The notes below the pieces were generated by a model. That model had not been told where the DNA came from. It did not search any database and was given only the letters and a program-made list of their open reading frames with translations. The translations under genes were made by a program, and so were the position numbers. 17,619 bases of DNA from Anaerolineaceae bacterium UBA6073 (GTDB lineage: Bacteria; Chloroflexota; Anaerolineae; Anaerolineales; Anaerolineaceae). The number at the start of each line of letters is the position of its first letter. Within the stretch, counting starts at the first letter, position 1. Shown here in pieces: positions 1 to 5,910 of this stretch. The DNA is taken from NCBI GenBank assembly GCA_002436085.1, contig DIXT01000023.1, positions 4,536 through 22,154 on the forward strand. The letters are read 5' to 3'.

Positions 1-55
1 CGCAACTCAGCTTCAACACGCAACAGCGAACCAATGATCTTATCAACCGGGTTTT

Positions 56-83
56 GTTGGGTTGCGCTATCGCTCCACCCAAC
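56..83. repeat. Short inverted repeat (hairpin)
   Basis: GTTGGGT (56-62) is the exact reverse complement of ACCCAAC (77-83), with a 14-nt spacer. A related GTCGGGTTG hairpin occurs at 5352-5376, so this is probably a dispersed intergenic palindrome, not a gene-specific terminator; there is no T-run after it. Confidence 0.6.
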
Positions 84-100
84 CTACCACTAGACCTAAG

Positions 101-168
101 TTCGTCATGCTGAGCCGCAGGCGAAGCAAGCTTATCGTATGAAAAAAAAGATCCTTCGCGGGATGACA
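101..168. repeat. Degenerate dispersed palindromic repeat
   Basis: The stretch opens with TTCGTCATGCTGAGC and closes with TTCGCGGGATGACA; the outer GTCAT (104-108) and ATGAC (163-167) are inverted. It resembles a class of intergenic repeat seen in many bacterial genomes that begins with TTCGTCAT and ends with ATGACGAA-like sequence. It has no coding potential. The family assignment is from memory. Confidence 0.45.
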
Positions 169-176
169 TAGGGTTC

Positions 177-276
177 CGTCATTGCGAACGAAGTGAAGCA
201 ATCTCCCTTTCCGCCTGTCAATAAACGGGGAGGCCGCTTCGATTCATCCTGTGCCCTTTTGGGCATCGCGGTGACG
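177..276. repeat. Imperfect inverted repeat of the GTCATTGCGA type
   Basis: CGTCATTGCGA (177-187) matches the reverse complement of TCGCGGTGACG (266-276) at 9 of 11 positions. GAAGCAATCTCCC (195-207) matches the reverse complement of the GGGAGGCCGCTTC arm ending at 240 at 10 of 13. A TGCCC-TTTT-GGGCA hairpin sits inside at 252-265. This is a decayed copy of a common dispersed repeat, lying just before the glycosyltransferase promoter. Confidence 0.55.
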
Positions 277-337
277 ATCGATTGTCATCCATCGCCGCCC
301 AAAATGCTGCTTCCGTCTGCATACCGCCGAAACAATG

Positions 338-343
338 TATAAT
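338..343 (+). promoter_or_regulatory. Candidate -10 element before the glycosyltransferase gene
   Basis: A perfect TATAAT lies 51 nt before the GTG start at 395. No convincing -35 hexamer is found 16-18 nt upstream, so the assignment rests on the -10 alone. It predicts a 5' leader of roughly 45 nt. Confidence 0.4.
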
Positions 344-394
344 TAGCTTCCGGCGAGTACTTTGCCCGGGAATATCTTCCTTTACAGGTGCCTT

Positions 395-1345
395 GTGACC
401 CAGCCGCGCTGCTCAATCATTATCCGCTCATACAACGAAGAAAAGCACATCGCCCGCCTGCTGGAAGGCATTGCCCGCCAAACCGTGCAGGACGCGGAAG
501 TCATCCTGGTCGACTCAGGCTCCAGCGACCGGACCGTGGAAATCGCGCAAAGCTACTCCGTCAAGCTCGTCCATATCGCGCCGGAGGAATTCACCTTCGG
601 GCGCTCGCTGAACCGCGGCATTCAAGCTGCCAGCGGGGAAATCCTGGTCTTCGCCAGCGCGCACGTCTACCCCGTCTACCCGGACTGGTTGGAAAAGCTG
701 CTGGCGCCCTTTGCCGACCCCGCCATCGCGCTGGTGTACGGCAAGCAGCGCGGCGGCGAGACCACCAAATACTCCGAGGAACAGATTTTTGCCAGCTGGT
801 ACCCGGATACCACCCAAACCTACCAGGACAGCGCCTTTTGCAACAACGCCAACGCCGCGGTGCGCCGCGCGCTCGCCCTCGAGCACCCCTACAACGAAAC
901 CCTGCCCGGCCTGGAAGACCTGGACTGGGCGACCCGCATCATGCAAGCCGGCTTCAAGCTCCACTACGCCCCTGAAGCGGTGATTGTGCACGTGCACAAC
1001 GAAACCCCGCGCGGCGTCTACAACCGCTACCGGCGCGAAGCCATCGCTTTCCGCCACATCTACACGCATGAGCGCTTTGGCTTGTTGGACTTTGTGCGCC
1101 TCAGTTCGCGCAACATGGTCCGGGATATGCAAAACGCCTCCCGCCAGAAGGTATTGTGGAAGCACTTTTTCAGCATCATCTGGTTCCGCGTGTGCCAGTT
1201 CTGGGGCACCTACCAGGGTTACCGCCACCACGGCCCGCTCACCTGGCAGCTGCGCCAGCGCTTTTACTACCCGAACGGCAAGCTGGAGGAAAAAGCTGGC
1301 GAGGGGCGCGAGGTGGAGCCGATACCGTACGAAACGCTGAAGTAA
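395..1345 (+). CDS. Family 2 glycosyltransferase
   Basis: Predicted to transfer a sugar from a nucleotide sugar to a polysaccharide or lipid-linked acceptor at the cytoplasmic face of the membrane; donor and acceptor are unknown. The N-terminal GT-A fold shows SIIIRSYNEE and, further on, DSGSSDRT, a standard GT2 nucleotide-binding signature. The C-terminal part has the usual ED-x-DW acceptor/base motif (E174, D175, D177, W178, numbered from the GTG start). The expected metal-binding DXD position reads S88-A89-H90. There are no clear transmembrane helices; an aromatic amphipathic stretch near residues 255-280 could touch the membrane. I chose GTG 395 because AGGTG lies at 386-390 and the protein then begins just before the first beta strand; an in-frame TTG at 362 is an alternative adding 11 residues. 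It appears to be a single-gene unit, since the next gene has its own promoter. Confidence 0.85.
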   Translation: MTQPRCSIIIRSYNEEKHIARLLEGIARQTVQDAEVILVDSGSSDRTVEIAQSYSVKLVHIAPEEFTFGRSLNRGIQAASGEILVFASAHVYPVYPDWLEKLLAPFADPAIALVYGKQRGGETTKYSEEQIFASWYPDTTQTYQDSAFCNNANAAVRRALALEHPYNETLPGLEDLDWATRIMQAGFKLHYAPEAVIVHVHNETPRGVYNRYRREAIAFRHIYTHERFGLLDFVRLSSRNMVRDMQNASRQKVLWKHFFSIIWFRVCQFWGTYQGYRHHGPLTWQLRQRFYYPNGKLEEKAGEGREVEPIPYETLK

Positions 1346-1404
1346 ACGCATATTCCCGATCAACGCGGAATCAAGCACAATAGCGGCCGCCCCGCCCCCT
1401 CCTG

Positions 1405-1433
1405 TTGACGGAAAGCACCCCTCACCTTAAAAT
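1405..1433 (+). promoter_or_regulatory. Sigma70-type promoter of the AOR operon
   Basis: TTGACG (1405-1410), a 17-nt spacer and TAAAAT (1428-1433) give near-consensus -35 and -10 boxes at ideal spacing. The start codon of the ferredoxin gene lies 33 nt after the -10, with GAAAGGAAG at 1451-1459 as ribosome binding site. Confidence 0.7.
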
Positions 1434-1465
1434 AAACGCATCACCAATATGAAAGGAAGCTCCTG

Positions 1466-1855
1466 ATGAAAGTCCTCGCCCATAAACAGGAGATTTGCAC
1501 AGGCTGCCGCGAATGCGAGCTGGCCTGCTCCCAGGCATTTTTCAAGACCGATGACCGCCTCAAATCCGCCATCCGTATCAACAACAACTTCAACACTTTC
1601 CACGCAACCATGTGCACCCAATGCGGCGAATGCATCGATATGTGCACCGCGCACGCCATCTACCGCGACAAGAACGGTGTGGTGCGCATTGACAAGAAAA
1701 AGTGCGTTGGCTGCCTGGGCTGCGTCGGTTTCTGCTCGGAACTCTCCATGTTCTACAGCGACGACCAGTTGGTGCCGTTCAAGTGCATCGCCTGCAGTAT
1801 CTGCGTGAAGGCCTGCCCCGAAAACGCGCTGGAAATTCTGGTAAGTAAAGCTTGA
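1466..1855 (+). CDS. Ferredoxin-like electron-transfer subunit with four [4Fe-4S] motifs
   Basis: A 129-aa polyferredoxin with sixteen cysteines in four CX2CX2CX3C motifs at residues 11-21, 50-60, 80-90 and 107-117, enough for four [4Fe-4S] clusters in the HycB/NrfC-like arrangement. It probably carries electrons between the AOR enzyme encoded 12 nt downstream and ferredoxin or another carrier. There is no Tat or Sec signal, so it should be cytoplasmic. By known parallels it corresponds to the small Fe-S subunits of multi-subunit AORs (AorA of Aromatoleum) or of benzoyl-CoA reductase BamBC (BamC); sequence alone does not separate these. It is the first gene of the operon, with a good Shine-Dalgarno 6 nt upstream of ATG. 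The stop codon overlaps the purine-rich ribosome binding site of the next gene, suggesting coupled translation. Confidence 0.85.
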   Translation: MKVLAHKQEICTGCRECELACSQAFFKTDDRLKSAIRINNNFNTFHATMCTQCGECIDMCTAHAIYRDKNGVVRIDKKKCVGCLGCVGFCSELSMFYSDDQLVPFKCIACSICVKACPENALEILVSKA

Positions 1856-1867
1856 GAGGAGCGCAGC

Positions 1868-4000
1868 ATGGGCAAAATTCTAAAGCAAATCCGATACACA
1901 CCCGCCAAAATTGAGCGCGGCTACTCCAACAAATCCCTTTACATCAACGTGGGCGACCTGCGCATTGAGGAAAAAGAAGTCACCGAGTTCATGAAAGAAA
2001 AGTTCGTGGGCGGCAAAGGCTTTGACCTGTGGTACCTCTGGAACGCTGTCACGCCTGAAACCCGCTGGGACTCCCCCGAGAACGAGATTGTCATGAGCGT
2101 CGGTCCGCTGGGCGGCATCACGCAGTACTCCGGCACCGGCAAGACCCTGGTGTGCGCCATTTCCCCGCTCACCGGCATCCCGATTGACAGCAACGCTGGC
2201 GGCTACTTCGGTCCGCTGCTCAAATTTGCAGGCTGGGACGCGCTGGAGCTGCAGGGCAAGGCGGAAAAGGACCTGATTATATTCATCGACGGCAACGAGG
2301 GCCTGATTTCCATTGAGGAAGGCGAGGAATACCCCGAAGACACGCATCTACTGGCGGAGGAGCTGACCGCCCGCTTTGCCGGCAGCGAGGAAGACAAGGT
2401 GCATGTTTCGGTCGTTTCCTCCGGCAGCGCCGCCAGGCACGTCCTGATGGGCATGCTCAACTTTTCCTTCTACGACCCGCGCCGCAAAACTGTGCGCGTC
2501 AAGCAAGCCGCGCGCGGCGGTCTGGGCACCATCCTGCGCGATAAGCACATCAAAGCCCTGGTGGTCAAGTTCAAGGGCATCAAGCCGAACCTGAACAACC
2601 CCGCCGACATCGCCGCCATCAACCGCATCGGCGTCAAATACCACAAAGAAATGCACGACCTGGACGAAAAACAAAACGGCATGCGTAAAATCGGCACCGC
2701 CAACACCATCCTGGTGATGAATAAGTACGACCTGCTGCCCACGCGCAATTTCCAAACCGGCGGGGACCCGGACGCGGTGAAAATCTCCCCCGAGGTGTTC
2801 ATTAACCAATACCTCACCCAGGGTTTGCACGACGGCTGCTGGTACGGCTGCACGATGTCGTGCGCCAAGGCTGCCGACCACTTCAAGCTGCTGACCGGGC
2901 CTTACGCCGGGCAATGCGTGACCGTGGACGGCCCGGAGTACGAATGCGCTGCCGGGCTGGGCTCCAACCTGGGCATCTTTGACCCCCAGGCCATCCTGGA
3001 ACAAAACTTTTACTGCGACACCTACGGCATCGACCTGATATCCTACGCCACCACGGTTGCGTTCATTATGGAATGCTACGAACGCGAGCAAATCCGACCG
3101 GAGCATACCGGTGGGCTGGATTTACGTTTCGGAAACGCCACAGCCTCCCTGGAGCTCCTGCACCAGATGTCCCGCGGGGAGGGCTTTGGCGTGCTGGCTG
3201 GCCTGGGCATCCGCCGGCTGAAACAGGTATTTGTGGAGCGTTTCGGCGCGGACCCCAAACTGCTTGAGGATATCGGCATGGAGAACAAAGGCCTGGAGTA
3301 CTCCGAGTACCTGCACAAAGAGAGCCTGGCGCAGCAGGGCGGCTTCGCGCTCACCAACAAGGGTCCCCAGCACGACGAAGCCTGGCTGATTTTCATGGAT
3401 ATGGTCAACAACCAAATCCCGACCTTCGAAGATAAAGCCTACGCCCTGTACTATTACCCGATGTTCCGCACCTGGTTTGGTTTGTGCGGGCTGTGCAAGC
3501 TGCCCTGGAACGACATCGTGCCGGCGGATAACTACAAAACCGACACGCCCGCCAAAGTGCCCGAGCACGTGCAAAACTACGTGGATATTTTCAACGCGGT
3601 GACCGGCAAGAAAATCGACCAGGATGAACTCATCCGCCAGTCCGAACGTGTCTATAACTTCCAGCGCGTGTTTAACATCCGCATGGGCAGCGGCTTGCGC
3701 AAGCACGACAAGGCGCCTTACCGCTCGCTCGGACCGGTGACCGCGGAGGAGTACCTCTCCCGCCAGGAACGCTACGACAAGCAGCTGCGCGAGCTGCAGG
3801 GTCTGGACCCCGCGGTAATGAGCCTGGACGAAAAAATCGCCGCCACGCGCGCCTACCGCGAAAAGCAGTTCGAACTGCTCACCGACGCGGTCTACAAGCG
3901 CCGCGGCTGGACGGAGGACGGCGTGCCCACGCCCGAACACCTGAAGGAAATCGGGATGGACCTGCCGATGCTGCTGGAGGTGGTGGAAAAGCATCTATGA
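1868..4000 (+). CDS. aor: AOR-superfamily tungsten/molybdenum-pterin aldehyde oxidoreductase
   Basis: A 710-aa member of the aldehyde:ferredoxin oxidoreductase superfamily, whose members oxidise aldehydes to acids (or reduce acids, or act on CoA thioesters) with a bis-pterin tungsten cofactor and one [4Fe-4S] cluster. The N-terminal domain shows GGKGFDLWYL, GPLGG and SGTGKT near residues 55-100. The central domain shows GPEYE and CDTYGIDLIS, equivalent to the DXXGL(D/C) pterin-binding motif. Cluster cysteines are C324, C328, C332 and probably C543 in GLCK. The first three form CX3CX3C instead of the CX2CX3C of Pyrococcus AOR. The length exceeds the roughly 605 aa of archaeal AOR, mostly through the C-terminus. 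It shares its transcript with a ferredoxin before it and sulfur-transfer proteins after it. ATG follows GAGAGGAG by a normal distance. The physiological substrate cannot be read from sequence; a BamB-like or carboxylate-reducing role is possible. Confidence 0.87.
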   Translation: MGKILKQIRYTPAKIERGYSNKSLYINVGDLRIEEKEVTEFMKEKFVGGKGFDLWYLWNAVTPETRWDSPENEIVMSVGPLGGITQYSGTGKTLVCAISPLTGIPIDSNAGGYFGPLLKFAGWDALELQGKAEKDLIIFIDGNEGLISIEEGEEYPEDTHLLAEELTARFAGSEEDKVHVSVVSSGSAARHVLMGMLNFSFYDPRRKTVRVKQAARGGLGTILRDKHIKALVVKFKGIKPNLNNPADIAAINRIGVKYHKEMHDLDEKQNGMRKIGTANTILVMNKYDLLPTRNFQTGGDPDAVKISPEVFINQYLTQGLHDGCWYGCTMSCAKAADHFKLLTGPYAGQCVTVDGPEYECAAGLGSNLGIFDPQAILEQNFYCDTYGIDLISYATTVAFIMECYEREQIRPEHTGGLDLRFGNATASLELLHQMSRGEGFGVLAGLGIRRLKQVFVERFGADPKLLEDIGMENKGLEYSEYLHKESLAQQGGFALTNKGPQHDEAWLIFMDMVNNQIPTFEDKAYALYYYPMFRTWFGLCGLCKLPWNDIVPADNYKTDTPAKVPEHVQNYVDIFNAVTGKKIDQDELIRQSERVYNFQRVFNIRMGSGLRKHDKAPYRSLGPVTAEEYLSRQERYDKQLRELQGLDPAVMSLDEKIAATRAYREKQFELLTDAVYKRRGWTEDGVPTPEHLKEIGMDLPMLLEVVEKHL

Positions 4001-4194
4001 TTAGCGTCAACACGCATGAGCAGCCCTGGCGCGAAGGCCTGAACGTGCAAGCCCTGCTGGACGAGATGGGCTTCATTTTCCGGCACATCATTGTGCGCGT
4101 AAACGGCGAGTACGTGCCGGAAGAAGCCTACGCCGCGCGCCTGATCGCGGATGGCGACGACGTGCAGGTGATGCACCTCATTGCGGGAGGATAG
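3997..4194 (+). CDS. ThiS/MoaD-like sulfur-carrier protein
   Basis: A 65-aa ubiquitin-fold protein of the size of ThiS (about 66 aa) ending in HLIAGG. The terminal Gly-Gly is the site that is adenylated and then thiocarboxylated by an E1-like enzyme, which is encoded next. The ATG overlaps the AOR stop codon (ATGA), so translation is coupled. Known parallel: AOR operons often carry a private MoaD-like protein (AorD in Aromatoleum) thought to supply dithiolene sulfur for the tungsten pterin. A thiamine role is less likely here, since no other thiamine gene is present in the window. Confidence 0.82.
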   Translation: MISVNTHEQPWREGLNVQALLDEMGFIFRHIIVRVNGEYVPEEAYAARLIADGDDVQVMHLIAGG

Positions 4195-4197
4195 CTG

Positions 4198-4884
4198 ATG
4201 CAGCCCGGACGCTACCTGCGCAACGCGCTTGCCATCAACCCGGACGAACAGGAGCGCCTGGCGCAATGCCGTGCGCTGGTGGTTGGCTGCGGAGGGCTGG
4301 GCGGCTTCGTTCTGGAGTACCTCGGCAGGCTGGGCGTGGGTGATTTGCGCGCGGTGGACCCCGACACATTCAGCGAGGGCAACCTGAACCGCCAACTGCT
4401 CAGCTCCAGCCTGAATTTGGGCAGACCCAAGGCGCTGGCGGCTGTGCAGCGCATGCAGGCGGTCAACCCCCTCGCGCACATAGAGGGGGTGCAGGCGTTC
4501 CTGACAGAAGAGAATGCCGCGCAACTGCTTGAGGGCTGCCAGGTGGCGCTGGATTGTCTTGATAACATCCCGGCGCGCAGAACGCTGCAGAAGGCATGCG
4601 CGCTGGCGTGGGTGCCTTTGGTGCACGGCGCGCTTGGCGGCTGGCTGGGGCAGGCCTGCGTGATTCTGCCCGGCGAAAACCTGCTGGACATGATCTACCC
4701 GGACGCGGGCGCGGAGCACGGCGAGGAATACGAACAGGGCGCGCTGGCGTTTACGGCTGGAATGGTAGCAGCGGTGCAGGCTGCCGAGGCGGTCAAGCTT
4801 TTGCTGGGCAAGCCCGGCTTGCGCGGGGAACTGCTGGTGCTGGATTTGCTGAACGGGTCGTTCGAGCGGCTAAGGCTGGCGTAA
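4198..4884 (+). CDS. ThiF/MoeB/HesA-family sulfur-carrier adenylyltransferase
   Basis: A 228-aa E1-like enzyme expected to adenylate the C-terminal glycine of the carrier encoded just upstream. ATP-binding features are G30-C-G-G-L-G-G36, the VDPDTFSEGNLNRQ segment with N62, N64 and R65, and D119-C-L-D-N123. The usual pair of CXXC zinc motifs of MoeB and ThiF is absent, and no cysteine lies in the crossover loop equivalent to the ThiF catalytic cysteine, so it resembles compact HesA-type enzymes. It starts 3 nt after the carrier gene, with GGGAGGA at 4184-4190 as ribosome binding site. Last gene of the operon; no clear rho-independent terminator follows, only repeat hairpins. A role in pterin-cofactor assembly for the AOR is inferred from context. 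Confidence 0.83.
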   Translation: MQPGRYLRNALAINPDEQERLAQCRALVVGCGGLGGFVLEYLGRLGVGDLRAVDPDTFSEGNLNRQLLSSSLNLGRPKALAAVQRMQAVNPLAHIEGVQAFLTEENAAQLLEGCQVALDCLDNIPARRTLQKACALAWVPLVHGALGGWLGQACVILPGENLLDMIYPDAGAEHGEEYEQGALAFTAGMVAAVQAAEAVKLLLGKPGLRGELLVLDLLNGSFERLRLA

Positions 4885-4907
4885 GGGGTAAGCTGTAGCT
4901 AGGTTAA

Positions 4908-4988
4908 ACCTTCCCTTGGGGGAAGGTGCCCGCAGGGCGGATGAGGGATTTACATAACCCTCATCAGTCTCGCTGCGCTCGCCAGCTT
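4908..4988. repeat. 81-bp composite palindromic repeat, copy A
   Basis: Runs from ACCTTCCCTTGG to CTCGCCAGCTT. It contains three hairpins in series: CCTTCCC/GGGGAAGG, GCCC/GGGC, and GATGAGGG/CCCTCATC around an 11-nt loop. Copies B and C have exactly the same length and differ mainly in the loops. Confidence 0.85.
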
Positions 4989-5079
4989 TGCCTTCGGCAC
5001 GCAAGCAGCCCCCGGAAAAGCTTTCTGTATGTAGGGCGGCTTGCATTTTTCAAACCACAAGTCGAGTAAGACTCCTTTG

Positions 5080-5160
5080 ACCTTCCCTTGGGGGAAGGTG
5101 CCCGTAGGGCGGATGAGGGATTTATATGACCCTCATCAGTCTCGCTGCGCTCGCCAGCTT
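5080..5160. repeat. 81-bp composite palindromic repeat, copy B
   Basis: Same 81-bp architecture as copy A. Differences from A include CGTAGG for CGCAGG in the second hairpin loop and TTATATGA for TTACATAA in the third. It is followed directly by the 63-bp repeat series. Confidence 0.85.
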
Positions 5161-5168
5161 CCCCCAAG

Positions 5169-5300
5169 GGAAGCTAAAGAATCATAGCTGCGCTCGCCAG
5201 CTTTGCCTTCGGCACGCAAGCAGCCCCCTGGGGAAGCTAAAGAATCATAGCTGCGCTCGCCACCTTAGCCTTCGGCACGCAAGCAGCCCCCAGGGGAAGC
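5169..5300. repeat. 63-bp tandem repeat series, block 1
   Basis: Units beginning GGAAGCTAAAGAATCATAG start at 5169 and 5232; a third, broken after GGAAGCT, starts at 5295. The spacing is exactly 63 nt each time. Each full unit continues with CGCTCGCCA, CCTTCGGCACGCAAG and a CCCC-x-GGGG palindrome. Because 63 is divisible by three, long frames stay open through the block, which creates false ORFs. Confidence 0.8.
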
Positions 5301-5311
5301 TTTTTATGTAG

Positions 5312-5336
5312 GGCGGCTTGCGGTTTTCAAGCCGCC
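5312..5336. repeat. Perfect 9-bp hairpin
   Basis: GGCGGCTTG (5312-5320) pairs exactly with CAAGCCGCC (5328-5336) around a 7-nt loop. The left arm with its flank (ATGTAGGGCGGCTTGC, 5306-5321) is a direct repeat of 5029-5044. Confidence 0.65.
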
Positions 5337-5351
5337 GTTCACGTCTATTTC

Positions 5352-5376
5352 GTCGGGTTGAAGAACGCAACCCGAC
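5352..5376. repeat. Perfect 9-bp hairpin of the GTCGGGTTG type
   Basis: GTCGGGTTG (5352-5360) and CAACCCGAC (5368-5376) are exact reverse complements with a 7-nt loop. It is similar in design to the palindrome at 56-83. Confidence 0.65.
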
Positions 5377-5406
5377 CTACGAACTGTCGCACGGGCGAAG
5401 TCACAC

Positions 5407-5470
5407 GGGCGAAGCATCCTTGGATTACCGCTGCAGAAACAGCTCAGCAAGTTTTTGGGATGCTTCGCCC
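5407..5470. repeat. 13-bp perfect inverted repeat around 38 nt
   Basis: GGGCGAAGCATCC (5407-5419) and GGATGCTTCGCCC (5458-5470) are exact reverse complements. The interior is non-coding and carries no transposase, so this is best read as a small dispersed intergenic element. Confidence 0.7.
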
Positions 5471-5584
5471 CTACCGGGGATTGTTGCGGAGCAGCTTGCA
5501 TTTTCGTCAAACCTTTCTTAAAAAGACGCTCATCAGTCTCGCTGCGCTCGCCAGCTTCGCCTTCGGCACGCAAGCAGCCCCAGG

Positions 5585-5709
5585 GGAAGCTAAAGAATCA
5601 TAGTTTCGCTCGCCAGCTTTGCCTTCGGCACGCAAGCAGCCCCCAGGGGAAGCTAAAGAATCATAGTTGCGCTCACCAGCTTCCCCCAGGGGAAGCTAAA
5701 GAATCATAG
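5585..5709. repeat. 63-bp tandem repeat series, block 2
   Basis: Units with GGAAGCTAAAGAATCATAG start at 5585, 5648 and 5691, at spacings of 63 and 43 nt; the 43-nt unit is an internally shortened one. A partial 81-bp unit (from about 5529 to 5557) precedes the block, so both families were copied together. Confidence 0.8.
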
Positions 5710-5727
5710 CTGCGCTCGTTTCTTTCA

Positions 5728-5808
5728 ACCTTCCCTTGGGGGAAGGTGCCCGTAGGGCGAATGAGGGATTTACATGACCCTCATCAGTCTCGCTGCGCTC
5801 GCCAGCTT
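5728..5808. repeat. 81-bp composite palindromic repeat, copy C
   Basis: Third full-length copy of the 81-bp unit with the same three hairpins; one outer base of the third hairpin is changed (GCGAATGAGGG for GCGGATGAGGG). It is followed by another CCCC-GGGG palindrome just before the aldehyde dehydrogenase operon. Confidence 0.85.
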
Positions 5809-5862
5809 CCCCCTGGGGAAGCTAAATCCGTGTCAAGCTAAATCCGCCAGTTCAGGCGGCAA

Positions 5863-5873
5863 TATGATACAAT
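5863..5873 (+). promoter_or_regulatory. Weak candidate -10 of the aldehyde dehydrogenase operon
   Basis: Overlapping TATGAT (5863-5868) and TACAAT (5868-5873) lie 37-47 nt before the start codon. No good -35 is present at proper spacing; a short CCGCC/GGCGG palindrome (5844-5859) occupies that position and could be a binding site or chance. Confidence 0.3.
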
Positions 5874-5910
5874 CACAAAAATAAACCCATATCCCGGAGG
5901 ATTCTGACCC

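Noticed and set aside
515..1378. A 287-codon minus-strand frame over the glycosyltransferase
   Set aside because: Composition is that of a shadow of a GC-rich gene; the plus-strand frame has clear GT2 motifs.
5126..5311. A 61-codon open frame, and similar frames up to 5709, with 21-residue periodic peptides
   Set aside because: The period comes from the 63-bp DNA repeat, which is divisible by three; the frames lack ribosome binding sites and consist only of repeat sequence.
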